A stretch of DNA of 64,000 bases from Duganella aquatilis. GTDB lineage: Bacteria > Pseudomonadota > Gammaproteobacteria > Burkholderiales > Burkholderiaceae_D. A model generated the notes under the pieces. That model saw only the letters and a program-made list of their open reading frames with translations. It was not told where the DNA came from and did no database searches. Positions within the stretch are counted from its first letter, which is position 1. Each line of letters opens with the position of its first letter. Below are positions 37,025 through 45,566 of the stretch, piece by piece. The position numbers and the translations under genes are program-made. The stretch covers positions 310,001 to 374,000 of the forward strand of contig NZ_WKJL01000002.1 of NCBI RefSeq assembly GCF_009674565.1, in the 5' to 3' direction.

Positions 37025-40000
37025 ATGTTTGCCATCGCCCTCTTTGAAGCGCGCCAGCGCCTCAAGCTGCTGTCGACCTGGGTGTACTTCCTCGGCTTCC
37101 TGGCGCTGTCGATGCTGTGGATGGCCGCCGCCGGCGGTTTCTTCAAAGGCGCCTCGATCACCTTCGGCAGCCAGCTGATCGATTCGCCGCGCTCGCTGAT
37201 GTTCACCACCAGCTTCCTCGGCTCGCTGGGCGTGGTGGTGATCGCCGCCATGATGGGGCGCTCGGTGCAGCAGGACTTCGAGTACGACATGCAGCACTTC
37301 TTCTTCAGTGCGCCGATCAAAAAACATCAGTACATCTTCGGCCGCTTCCTCGGCGCCTACCTGACGCTGGCGGTGATCTTCACCAGCATCGTGCTTGGCG
37401 CCTGGCTGGGCAGCTTCATCCCCGGCATCGATCCCGAGCGGCTGGCCCATGCGGAAGCGATCGCCTACCTGGTGCCCTACCTGATCGTCATCCTGCCCAA
37501 CATCTTCATCTTCGGCGCCGTGTTCTTCGTGCTGGCGGCACTGACGCGGCGCATGCTGCCGGTGTACATCTCCAGCGTGGTGATGCTGGTCGGCTACATG
37601 GTGGCGCCGGGCCTGGCGCGCGACCTCGACTACAAAACCTTCGCCGCGCTGATCGACCCGTTCGGCACCACCGCCGTCATGCGCCTGACCGAGTACTGGC
37701 CCATCATCGAACGCAACACCCGCATGTTCTGGCCGGAAGGCGTGTACCTGCTGAACCGCGTGATCTGGGCCTCGGCCGCGCTGATCGGCCTGCTGATCGG
37801 CTACTGGCGCTTTCACTTCATCGCCACCAGCGACAGCGGCCACGGCAAGCGCAGCAGCACAGGCGAAGGCGAAGTGCCGCAGCACCTGTCGCAGACCTCG
37901 GTCAGCACGCAGGAAACGCCGGACTTCCAGTCGCGCAGCCTGGGCTGGCTGCTGGTGCGCATGAGCTGGCTCAACCTGCGCGAAACCACCAAGAACATCT
38001 ACTTCCTGGTGATCGTGCTGGCCGGCGTGCTGATGATGTTCGCCTCGTCGCTGGACCTCGGCTCGATGTACGGCACCAATACCTATCCGGTGACCTACCA
38101 GGTGCTGGACGTGGTCAGCGAAACCTTCGCGCTGTTCATGATGGTGATTACCACCTTCTACGCTGGCGAGCTGATCTGGCGCGAACGCGAAGCCAATATG
38201 GGCCTGATGCTCGACGCGCTGCCGATCCCGAGCTGGCTGCCGCTGCTGTCCAAGCTGTTCGCGCTGATCGGCCTGCAGGCGCTGCTGATGGTCGTGGTCA
38301 TGCTGACCGGCATGGCGGTGCAGATCGTCCAGGGCTATTTCCTGCTGGAGCCGGGCCTGTACCTGCACCAGCTGTTCCTGCTGCAGATGCCGGCCTATGC
38401 GCTGACAGCGGTGCTTGCAATCGCGCTGCAGGTGATCATCAACCAGCGCTACATCGCCTACTTCGCGATGATCGTCTACTACATCATCAGCGTGACGGCC
38501 GGTTCGGTGGGGCTGGACAATCCGATGCTCATCTACGGCAATATTCCGCCCATCGTCTACTCGGCGATGAACGGCTACGGCCACTTCCTGGTGCGCGAGC
38601 GCTGGTATGAAGCGTACTGGGGCGGCGCGGCGCTGCTGCTGGTAGTGGCCTCGCTGCTGTTCTGGGCGCGCGGCGCCAACGACGGCTGGCGCCAGCGCCT
38701 GCAACTGGCGCGCCACGCGCTGACCATGCCGGTGCTGACCACCATCGCCGTGGGCGTGCTGATCTTCGCCGGCGCCGGCGGCGTGCTGTTCTACAACCAG
38801 CACGTGGCCAACTTCTACAAATCCGCGTACCACAAGGAGGCGGAAAAAGCCGACTACGAACGCCAGTACAAGCAGTATGCGCAGCTGCCGCAGCCGCGCA
38901 TCAACGACGTCCAGCTGAACGTGGATATCTGGCCGGACCAGCGCACGCTGGCCATCAAGGGCCGCTACATCCTGCAGAACCGCGGCACGCAGCCGGTCAC
39001 CGATATCATCGTTTCGCAGGACAACAACATCGCCCGCTACCAGGTGCGCTTCGACCAGACTGTGCGCAACGGCTTGCAGGACGCCGACCTCGGCTTCTAC
39101 ACCTACAAGCTGAGCAAGCCGCTGGCGCCTGGCGCGCAGCTGGCGATGGAGTTCGACATCCGCTACGCGCCGCAAGGCATCCTCGGCCTGGGCCGCGACA
39201 CGCCGGTGATCGGCAACGGCACCTTCTTCAACAACGGCGTCATGCCGCACATCGGCTACCAGCAGGACTGGGAACTGAACGACGCCCGCGACCGCCGCAA
39301 GCACCAGCTGGCCGCGCGCGAACGCATGCTGCCGCGCGACGATCCGTCCGGCCTGGCCAACAACTTCGCCGGCAACGACGCCGACTGGATCAGGTTCGAC
39401 GCCACCGTCAGCACCAGCGCCGACCAGACCGCGATCGCGCCGGGTGCGCTGGTCAAGGACTGGATGAGCAAGGGCCGCCGCTACTTCCACTACAAGATGG
39501 ACCAGCCGATGCTGAACATGTACGCCTTCCAGTCGGCGCGCTACCTGGTCAAGCGCGACTGGTGGCAGGACGTCGGCATCGAGCTGTACTACCATCCGGG
39601 CCACGAGTACAACCTGGACCGCATGGACAAGGGCATCAAGGAATCGCTGGACTACTACACGCGCAACTTCGGACCGTACCAGCACAAGCTGGTGCGGATC
39701 GTCGAATTCCCGCGCTACGCGCAGTTTGCGCAATCGTATCCGAACACCATTCCGTATTCGGAATCGGTGGGCTTCATCGCCAAGGTCAACGACAAGAATC
39801 CGAAGGACATCGACTACCCGTTCTACATCACCGCGCATGAAGTGGCGCACCAGTGGTGGGGCCACCAGCTGGTGGGCGGCAACACGCGCGGCAGCACAGT
39901 GCTGAGCGAAACGCTGGCCGAATACTCAGCGCTGATGGTGATGAAGAAAAACTTCGGCGCCAGCAAGATGCGGCGCTTCCTGCACTATGACCTGGACCAG

Positions 40001-40609
40001 TACCTGCTGGGCCGCGCGCTGGAACGCAAGAAGGAACTGCCGCTGGCGGAGAATGAAAACCAGAACTACATCCAGTACCGCAAGGGCAGCCTGGCGATGT
40101 ACCAGTTGCAGGACGTGCTGGGCGAAGCCAAGGTCAACAGCGCGCTGAAGGAGTTGCTGGTGCAGTACGGCGGCAAGCCGGGGCCGTATCCAAGCGTGAA
40201 CGTACTGGTCGATGCGCTGCGCAAGGTCACACCGGCCGACCAGGCCTATCTGATCGACGACCTGTTCAACCACATCGTGCTGTATGAGAATCATGCAGTC
40301 TCGGCCACCGCGCGCAAGCTCAGCGATGGCAAGTACGAAGTCAGCTTCGCGGTCAACGCCGCCAAGGTGCGCGCCAGCGAACAGGGCGAGGAAAAGGACG
40401 TGCCGCTGAACGACTGGATCGACATCGGCGTCGACGACAAGGAAGGCAACAGCCTGCTGCGCGAGCGCAAGCAGATCAGCCAGAAAGAGAACCGCTACAC
40501 CGTCATCGTCAACAGCCGCCCGGCCAAGGCTGGCATCGATCCCGACAACAAACTGATCGACCGCAAGCCCGACGACAACATGATCAACATCGAACTGCAA
40601 GCCCAATAA
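37025..40609 (+). CDS. ABC-2 permease fused to M1-type metallopeptidase
   Basis: 1194 aa. Residues 1-280 form an ABC-2 type membrane domain with six or so helices, a cytoplasmic Ser/Gln-rich linker spans about 280-310, and a second membrane domain covers about 315-600. Then a soluble M1-like part (from about 610, [21 protein letters not shown]) has HEVAH at 938-942 and the third ligand candidate E962 in VLSETLAEY. That spacing is 19 residues, one more than canonical M1. The last helix puts the peptidase outside the cytoplasm. Domain limits are estimates. The architecture is known in some Bacteroidetes and Proteobacteria, with no established function. Confidence 0.92.
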   Translation: MFAIALFEARQRLKLLSTWVYFLGFLALSMLWMAAAGGFFKGASITFGSQLIDSPRSLMFTTSFLGSLGVVVIAAMMGRSVQQDFEYDMQHFFFSAPIKKHQYIFGRFLGAYLTLAVIFTSIVLGAWLGSFIPGIDPERLAHAEAIAYLVPYLIVILPNIFIFGAVFFVLAALTRRMLPVYISSVVMLVGYMVAPGLARDLDYKTFAALIDPFGTTAVMRLTEYWPIIERNTRMFWPEGVYLLNRVIWASAALIGLLIGYWRFHFIATSDSGHGKRSSTGEGEVPQHLSQTSVSTQETPDFQSRSLGWLLVRMSWLNLRETTKNIYFLVIVLAGVLMMFASSLDLGSMYGTNTYPVTYQVLDVVSETFALFMMVITTFYAGELIWREREANMGLMLDALPIPSWLPLLSKLFALIGLQALLMVVVMLTGMAVQIVQGYFLLEPGLYLHQLFLLQMPAYALTAVLAIALQVIINQRYIAYFAMIVYYIISVTAGSVGLDNPMLIYGNIPPIVYSAMNGYGHFLVRERWYEAYWGGAALLLVVASLLFWARGANDGWRQRLQLARHALTMPVLTTIAVGVLIFAGAGGVLFYNQHVANFYKSAYHKEAEKADYERQYKQYAQLPQPRINDVQLNVDIWPDQRTLAIKGRYILQNRGTQPVTDIIVSQDNNIARYQVRFDQTVRNGLQDADLGFYTYKLSKPLAPGAQLAMEFDIRYAPQGILGLGRDTPVIGNGTFFNNGVMPHIGYQQDWELNDARDRRKHQLAARERMLPRDDPSGLANNFAGNDADWIRFDATVSTSADQTAIAPGALVKDWMSKGRRYFHYKMDQPMLNMYAFQSARYLVKRDWWQDVGIELYYHPGHEYNLDRMDKGIKESLDYYTRNFGPYQHKLVRIVEFPRYAQFAQSYPNTIPYSESVGFIAKVNDKNPKDIDYPFYITAHEVAHQWWGHQLVGGNTRGSTVLSETLAEYSALMVMKKNFGASKMRRFLHYDLDQYLLGRALERKKELPLAENENQNYIQYRKGSLAMYQLQDVLGEAKVNSALKELLVQYGGKPGPYPSVNVLVDALRKVTPADQAYLIDDLFNHIVLYENHAVSATARKLSDGKYEVSFAVNAAKVRASEQGEEKDVPLNDWIDIGVDDKEGNSLLRERKQISQKENRYTVIVNSRPAKAGIDPDNKLIDRKPDDNMINIELQAQ

Positions 40610-40611
40610 AC

Positions 40612-40702
40612 TCCGGGGTCAGGTCCTTCATTTCTACACGAGCTCTGCCTTAAGCGGCGCTTACGGCAGAGCTCGTGTAGAAATGAAGGACCTGACCCCG
40701 GA
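40612..40702. repeat. 91-nt near-perfect palindrome, GGGGTCAG class
   Basis: The left arm 40612-40649 (starts TCCGGGGTCAGGTCC) and right arm 40665-40702 (ends GGACCTGACCCCGGA) are exact 38-nt reverse complements. The inner 15 nt form a further TAAGC/GCTTA stem after one mismatch. It occupies almost all of the 96 nt between convergent genes. Its tips share the GGGGTCAG core with 2323-2352. Such long hairpins are seen as REP/MITE-like elements and could end transcription from both sides, although there is no T-run. Confidence 0.8.
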
Positions 40703-40705
40703 TTG

Positions 40706-42280
40706 TTAGTGCAGTTGCAGGCGCGTGCGTGCGGCGGGTGTTTCGTGCAGCTTGAAGACGGCGACGATGGCGGTCAGCGCATCGGCCTGGTCGTGCAGCG
40801 AGGCGGCGGCCGCCGCCGCTTCTTCCACCAGCGCGGCATTTTGCTGCGTTACCTGGTCCATCTGGCCGATCGCCATGTTGACCTGCTCGATGCCGCTGCT
40901 CTGCTCCTGCGTGGCCGAGGTGATTTCACCCATGATGTCGGTCACGCGCTGGATGCTCTCCACCACTTCGGTCATCGTCGTGCCGGCTTGCGACACCAGC
41001 ATGCTGCCGGCGTCCACCTTGTCCAGCGAGTCGTCGATCAGACCCTTGATTTCCTTGGCGGCCGCGGCGCTGCGCTGCGCCAGGTTGCGCACTTCCGACG
41101 CCACCACCGCGAAACCACGGCCCTGCTCGCCCGCGCGCGCTGCTTCCACCGCCGCGTTCAAGGCCAGGATGTTGGTCTGGAAGGCGATGCCGTCGATCAC
41201 GCTGATGATGTCGGCAATCTTGCGCGACGAACCGTTGATCGCTTCCATGGTGTTCACCACTTCCGACACCACGCCGCCGCCCCGCTGCGCCACTTCCGAC
41301 GCCTTCACCGCCAGCTGATTGGCCTGGCGCGCATTGTCGGCATTCTGCTTGACGGTCGCGGTCAGTTCTTCCATCGACGAGGCCGTCTCTTCCAGGCTGG
41401 ACGCCTGCTCTTCGGTGCGGCCCGACAAATCCAGGTTGCCGGCGGCGATCTGGTTCGACGCCGTGGCGATGTTTTCCGTGCCGTTGCGTACTTCGGTGAC
41501 GATGCTGATCAGGCCATCATTCATTTTCTGCAGCGATTGCAGCAGGCGGCCGGTTTCGTCCATGCTGGTCACTTCGATATGCGAGGTCAGGTCGCGATGC
41601 GCCACCGCTTCGGCGATCTCCACCGCCTGGCCCAGCGGGCCGGTGATGCCGCGCGTCAGGCGCCATGCATAGGCCACGCCCAATACCAGCACCAGCAAAC
41701 CCAGTACGATCATGAAGGTGCGGTTGCTGACATACAGGCTCTCGATCTGCAACGCCTGGCTGTCGATGCTTGTGCGCTGGTGGTCGAGCAGGCCGCCCAG
41801 CGAGCCGAGGTAGGCTTTGCCGGCCGGGATGAAGCGCTGGTTCAGTTCCTCCGCCGCCTCATCCAGCTTGCCGTCTTTTTTCAGCGCCACGATCTTGTCG
41901 CGCGACGCCACGTACAGCTTGCGGTTGGCCGTCATGTCCTTGTACATGGCCTTTTCGTCGTCACCTTCCAACAACGGTTCGACCTTCTGCTGCAGGCTGT
42001 TGATTTCAGCGGTGGACTGCTTGGTGTCTTCCGCAAAGAACGGACCCAGCGACGGGTCGGTGCTCTTCGAAATGGCCGTGGTGCGGCGCACGCTGGTGTG
42101 GATCAAACGATACCAGTCCGAAATCATGCGCTCCTTCGCCAGCGGCTGCTGCATCATGTCGCGCGTGGCGGTGGCCACCGTATGCATGTGGCGGATGCCG
42201 ATCACCGTCATCAGGATCATCAACGCCAATACCAAACCAAAGCCCGCGGCCAGGCGCGTGCCAATTTTGAAGTTTTTCAT
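40706..42280 (-). CDS. Methyl-accepting chemotaxis protein
   Basis: 524 aa. N-terminal transmembrane helix ([22 protein letters not shown]), a ~150-residue four-helix periplasmic domain, a second helix ([18 protein letters not shown]), HAMP, then the cytoplasmic hairpin with the highly conserved tip [34 protein letters not shown]. Methylation-type helices flank the tip. There is no C-terminal NWETF-type CheR-docking pentapeptide. The ligand is unknown; no che genes are adjacent. Confidence 0.96.
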   Translation of the reverse strand: MKNFKIGTRLAAGFGLVLALMILMTVIGIRHMHTVATATRDMMQQPLAKERMISDWYRLIHTSVRRTTAISKSTDPSLGPFFAEDTKQSTAEINSLQQKVEPLLEGDDEKAMYKDMTANRKLYVASRDKIVALKKDGKLDEAAEELNQRFIPAGKAYLGSLGGLLDHQRTSIDSQALQIESLYVSNRTFMIVLGLLVLVLGVAYAWRLTRGITGPLGQAVEIAEAVAHRDLTSHIEVTSMDETGRLLQSLQKMNDGLISIVTEVRNGTENIATASNQIAAGNLDLSGRTEEQASSLEETASSMEELTATVKQNADNARQANQLAVKASEVAQRGGGVVSEVVNTMEAINGSSRKIADIISVIDGIAFQTNILALNAAVEAARAGEQGRGFAVVASEVRNLAQRSAAAAKEIKGLIDDSLDKVDAGSMLVSQAGTTMTEVVESIQRVTDIMGEITSATQEQSSGIEQVNMAIGQMDQVTQQNAALVEEAAAAAASLHDQADALTAIVAVFKLHETPAARTRLQLH

Positions 42281-42418
42281 GAGTACCGTGCTCTCAAAAG
42301 CAATGTTGAGAAAGAAACAAGCGTTGCTGCTATTGAAACGCTATCCGGGCGGAAGACCAACAATTGCCCAAAAGAATCAATAGTTTAGCACGGCAACAAG
42401 TTTACTGCTCGCGAATGA

Positions 42419-42910
42419 CTAGGCAGTGACAGAAAGCGAGCTGACGATGCCCATCGTGAAGGAATTCGAGATGACGGTGCCGGCCAGATTCGGATTGGTT
42501 TTCAGCAGATCGGCCCAGTTGGCGGCGGCCTGTTCGGACATGGCGCCACCGACGCTGCCGGTGCCGGAATACACGCCGGAACCGGTGGCGCTGCTCGACA
42601 GCGTGGAGACGATGCCCTGGTCCTGCGCCAGCTGTGCGGCGTTGGTGGTGTCGGTATTGCTGCCCTCCACCGGCGTGGTCACCGGCTCTTCCACCGTGCC
42701 TGCCTGCGTCAGGCTGTTCATCAGGCCGCCCGGTGTGTACACCGTTGCCCCGGTCGAACCGCCCAGCGACGCCACCACCGCCGATTGCGCCGACAGGCTG
42801 ACCGCCTGCGACGACAAGGCCGACGTCGCTGCCGTGGTCGATTGGCCGACGGTAGGCACATACGGCTGGAAGGCAGTATTGGAGGTGACGGTGTTGAGGG
42901 AGACGGTCAT
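42419..42910 (-). CDS. Ser/Thr/Ala-rich hypothetical protein
   Basis: 163 aa, low complexity (Ser, Thr, Ala, Val), no Cys, no signal peptide. Pattern: SVSL-type N-terminus, AQSAVVASLGG, a GLMNSL segment, then LKTNPNLAGTVISNSFTMGIVSSLSVTA. It resembles small lineage-specific proteins I associate with Oxalobacteraceae, with unknown role. An antisense frame at 42426-42926 also exists; I prefer the minus frame on composition. The terminator at 42953-42987 lies just upstream, so it is transcribed apart from the 43001 gene. Confidence 0.65.
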   Translation of the reverse strand: MTVSLNTVTSNTAFQPYVPTVGQSTTAATSALSSQAVSLSAQSAVVASLGGSTGATVYTPGGLMNSLTQAGTVEEPVTTPVEGSNTDTTNAAQLAQDQGIVSTLSSSATGSGVYSGTGSVGGAMSEQAAANWADLLKTNPNLAGTVISNSFTMGIVSSLSVTA

Positions 42911-42952
42911 GATGGCTTCAATATAGTTGCTTGCAGCGCCTAACGCAAGCGC

Positions 42953-42987
42953 AAAAAAGCCGGGCGGCTTGGAGGCGCCCGGCTTTT
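42953..42987 (-). terminator. Intrinsic terminator of the desaturase/coiled-coil operon
   Basis: AAAAGCCGGGCG (42955-42966) pairs with CGCCCGGCTTTT (42976-42987) across a 9-nt loop, with a T-run on the minus strand, 14 nt after the stop of the 43001 gene. Confidence 0.88.
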
Positions 42988-43000
42988 ATCGCGATGACAA

Positions 43001-43483
43001 TCAGATTTTGTTGGCGTCGTGATCACGTTTGGCGGTGTCGACATGACGCTCGACTTTATCCTCCTGGCGCGCCACTTGCGTTGCGTGCTTGTCCACGCTG
43101 CGGTGGGCGATGACCTTCTGGTCATGCTTGATTTCCTGCTTCTGTTGCTGGACCGCCTGCTGCTCGTTGCGGCGCGCCTGGTCGAGCTGCGCGGCGCCGG
43201 CGATGTCGCCTTTCTTCAGTTCGACGTGCTCGGCGTGGGCCAAGGCCCTGGTTTCCTGCTTCTCGGCGTGCAGCTGCTGCTTGCCTGCGGCCACTTCGCC
43301 TTTCTTCACCGCGATCACGGCGTTGTCGTGTTTGATCTCGCGGGTGTCCTGATGAATTTGTTTGCTGTCCTGGCGGATCTGCGCATTGTCTTGCTGGACC
43401 TGGGCCACGGGATTTTGCGCGAAGGCGGCTACGCTCATCATGGACATCAGGCCGGCGGTAATCATCAGGGATTTGGTTTTCAT
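43001..43483 (-). CDS. Exported coiled-coil, Gln/His/Lys-rich protein
   Basis: 160 aa from ATG 43483, with AAGGAA about 9 nt upstream. Signal peptide MKTKSLMITAGLMSMMSVAAFA, then an extended charged, Gln-, Lys- and His-rich helical protein (VQQDNAQIRQDSKQIHQDTREIKHDN is part of a ~7-residue repeat). No Cys. It looks like a periplasmic coiled coil, possibly metal-binding through its many His. The ATG overlaps the desaturase stop (ATGA). It might be coupled to that gene or use its own promoter. Confidence 0.75.
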   Translation of the reverse strand: MKTKSLMITAGLMSMMSVAAFAQNPVAQVQQDNAQIRQDSKQIHQDTREIKHDNAVIAVKKGEVAAGKQQLHAEKQETRALAHAEHVELKKGDIAGAAQLDQARRNEQQAVQQQKQEIKHDQKVIAHRSVDKHATQVARQEDKVERHVDTAKRDHDANKI

Positions 43484-44490
43484 GGCTGTGTTCCTTTGCT
43501 GTGGGTTGGCAGACCGCTGTGCATCAGCGTTCTTGAGCATTCAACGCGCCCACCGAACGCCAGGACGACCATACTTCCGTAAGAAAAGTTACCAGTTGTA
43601 TCCTTGAGCGATCGCAGCTCCGATCTCGGCGGCAGATCGTCCGGCAACTTGAGATCCCAAGCCAGCCCGCAGCAGCGCATCATGCACAGCATCCACCAGC
43701 CGGGATCCCACTCCCCTGACTTCAGGCCCAGCCGTGCCGACCCGGGATAAGCATGGTGATTGTTGTGCCAGCACTCGCCCATGGTCAGCAACGAGGTCAG
43801 GCGGATATTGCGGCCCTGGACAGCAGCGCCGCGCACCTCATAGTGCATCGCGCCGTGGTTGTGCGCGAAGTAGCCGACCAGCCAGTGGCCGAACACGCCG
43901 GCAGTCACGCGCGCGCACGTGCCGAAGATGACGAAAGGCCAGCCGCCCAGACAAAACAGCAGCAGCGCAACGGGCACTTGCTGCAGCATCCAGGTGCGTT
44001 CCAGGAAGCGGTAGAACCTGTCTTCCGCGATGTGCGGCTCGATGCTGATCACCGGTTCGTTGGCGAGATGCAGATTGCAGTTCAGTTGCCACCAGGCGTC
44101 GAGCCACATCGAACGGCCATGGCGCAGGTAGTCGTGGCAGTCCGGCAAGCGCTGCGCGTAGTCGCGCAACTCGTGCTGGCGCAGCAGGCCCAGCGGACCG
44201 GCCAGGCCGACCTGTACGCCCAGATACACCAGCACATATTCCAGCCACTTCGGACATTGGAAACTATTGTGTATCAGCTTGCGGTGGCTGCCCAGCGAGT
44301 GCCCGAACAGCAGCACGGTGGCGGTCGCCAGCAGGAAGACGGCGAACGCGGTCCAGCTGAAGGTCAGCCAGCCGCCGATCAAGGCGGTGCCCGCCATGCC
44401 GAGAAACCACAACGACTTCAGCGGTGCATAGCGCACTTCGCCGACAACCACGTCCGAGGGCGCTGCGGCCCGAACACGATGCTGCTCCAT
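43480..44490 (-). CDS. Fatty acid desaturase family protein
   Basis: 336 aa integral membrane di-iron enzyme. Hydrophobic pairs flank histidine boxes: box 1 GHSLGSHRKLIH (H64, H69, H74), box 3 ECWHNNHH (H242, H245, H246). Box 2 is replaced by RQHELRDYAQRLPDCHDYL (H106, H119) instead of HRxHH, like acyl-CoA desaturase relatives with a variant central box. The last ~40 residues extend past the usual end. An ArsR gene lies 27 nt upstream on the same strand, and the coiled-coil gene overlaps downstream. Confidence 0.85.
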   Translation of the reverse strand: MEQHRVRAAAPSDVVVGEVRYAPLKSLWFLGMAGTALIGGWLTFSWTAFAVFLLATATVLLFGHSLGSHRKLIHNSFQCPKWLEYVLVYLGVQVGLAGPLGLLRQHELRDYAQRLPDCHDYLRHGRSMWLDAWWQLNCNLHLANEPVISIEPHIAEDRFYRFLERTWMLQQVPVALLLFCLGGWPFVIFGTCARVTAGVFGHWLVGYFAHNHGAMHYEVRGAAVQGRNIRLTSLLTMGECWHNNHHAYPGSARLGLKSGEWDPGWWMLCMMRCCGLAWDLKLPDDLPPRSELRSLKDTTGNFSYGSMVVLAFGGRVECSRTLMHSGLPTHSKGTQP

Positions 44491-44517
44491 ATGAAGCCTC
44501 CTTGCGGTGTGTGCTGC

Positions 44518-44838
44518 TCAGGGTGTTTTCTTTTTCTTGCTCAGTACGCGCGACTCGCGTTTCAATGGACGGCCCACCGGACAAACTTCCAGCGCATAGC
44601 CGGTCAGTGTGTTGACCAGGCTGTCGCCGTTCAGCTTGTAGAGCACGAACTGTCCCTTGCGCTCGCTGCTGACCAGTCCGGCGTTTTCCAATATCGACAG
44701 ATGGCGCGAAATCGCCGGTGCGCTCATTTCAAAGCGCGCCGCTAGGTCGGAAGTCGATAACTCCACCTCCAACAAATACGCCAGGATCTGCCGCCTTGGC
44801 TTGGATGCCAGCGCCTCGAATACCTTATCCAGTTCCAT
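44518..44838 (-). CDS. ArsR family transcriptional regulator
   Basis: 106 aa winged HTH: VFEALASKPRRQILAYLLEVELSTSDLAARFEMSAPAISRHLSILENAGLVSSERKGQFVLYKLNGDSL. Lacks the ELCVCDL metal box of true ArsR and ends in a Lys-rich tail, so metal sensing is not supported. First gene of an operon with the desaturase. A palindrome lies directly upstream. Confidence 0.92.
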   Translation of the reverse strand: MELDKVFEALASKPRRQILAYLLEVELSTSDLAARFEMSAPAISRHLSILENAGLVSSERKGQFVLYKLNGDSLVNTLTGYALEVCPVGRPLKRESRVLSKKKKTP

Positions 44839-44844
44839 TGATTT

Positions 44845-44862
44845 ACTTATTAACGAATAAGT
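44845..44862 (-). promoter_or_regulatory. Candidate ArsR operator
   Basis: ACTTATT-N4-AATAAGT, overlapped by TTAAC-N6-GTTAA (44850-44865), lies 6-27 nt upstream of the arsR start. The AT-rich inverted repeat fits ArsR-type sites and suggests autoregulation. Confidence 0.6.
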
Positions 44863-44941
44863 TAATATTTAAATCCAAATCAAACGCCATGTCAATACAA
44901 CGTAAAACGGGTAAGCTATTTCAAAACCAGGAGCCGACTTT

Positions 44942-45541
44942 ATGCATCCAACAGAACTGCAACTGATCCAGCTGAGCAAGCAGATTATTGGTGTCGCGCA
45001 GCAGGCGGCGATGGCGTACGAGCAGGCGCAGGCGGCGTTGCGGCTGGACCAGCTGTTCACGCTCGAGAGCGTGGAGACGGTGGACGGCACGCGTCGCGCG
45101 CTGGAGACCGTGGCGCAGCTGGAAGCACTGCATCGGCAGCACAAGCAGATGTACGCCACTTTCGTGACGGCGGCCATGGAGCAGCTGACATCAGCGATTG
45201 CCGTGCTGCCGGCCGACAAGGCACGCGCGCAGGAACACGGACTGGCCGATTCGCTCAACAAGAACCTGGCCAGCCAGGCCGAGGGCTACCTCAACCGCGA
45301 ACGCTGGATCGCCGCCGTGCGCGAGATGTTCACCATCGTCAACGACAACCGCGACCTGATCAGCTTTGCCAACGGCCAGATGGTCATGCACGACAACGAC
45401 GTGGCGGACCGCTACGACGCCGCCCAGCAGGTCATCGATGACATCCACGAATACGAGGTCGCGCAGATGAAGGAGAAGCTCGCGCAAGCCACCATCGCCA
45501 AAGCCTATCTCGACGAAGTGGAGCGCGGCGGACGGCCATAA
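44942..45541 (+). CDS. Hypothetical helical protein
   Basis: 199 aa, ATG 44942 with AGGAG about 9 nt upstream. All-helical, soluble, no Cys, no signal. Contains heptad-like stretches (LQLIQLSKQIIGVAQQAAMAYEQAQAAL, and EYEVAQMKEKLAQATIAKAYLDEVERGG). No family recognised; it could be a small regulatory or structural protein. Divergent from the ArsR gene and convergent with topB. Confidence 0.8.
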   Translation: MHPTELQLIQLSKQIIGVAQQAAMAYEQAQAALRLDQLFTLESVETVDGTRRALETVAQLEALHRQHKQMYATFVTAAMEQLTSAIAVLPADKARAQEHGLADSLNKNLASQAEGYLNRERWIAAVREMFTIVNDNRDLISFANGQMVMHDNDVADRYDAAQQVIDDIHEYEVAQMKEKLAQATIAKAYLDEVERGGRP

Positions 45542-45566
45542 AAAAAGGACCCGAAGGTCCTTTTTC
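45541..45566. terminator. Bidirectional intrinsic terminator between the 44942 gene and topB
   Basis: AAAAAGGACC (45542-45551), loop CGAA, GGTCCTTTTT (45556-45565). Symmetric T-runs serve the convergent pair. Confidence 0.9.

Noticed and set aside
42426..42926. 166-aa plus-strand ORF opposite the Ser/Thr-rich protein gene
   Set aside because: Less plausible composition and no ribosome-binding site; the minus frame matches a recognisable style.
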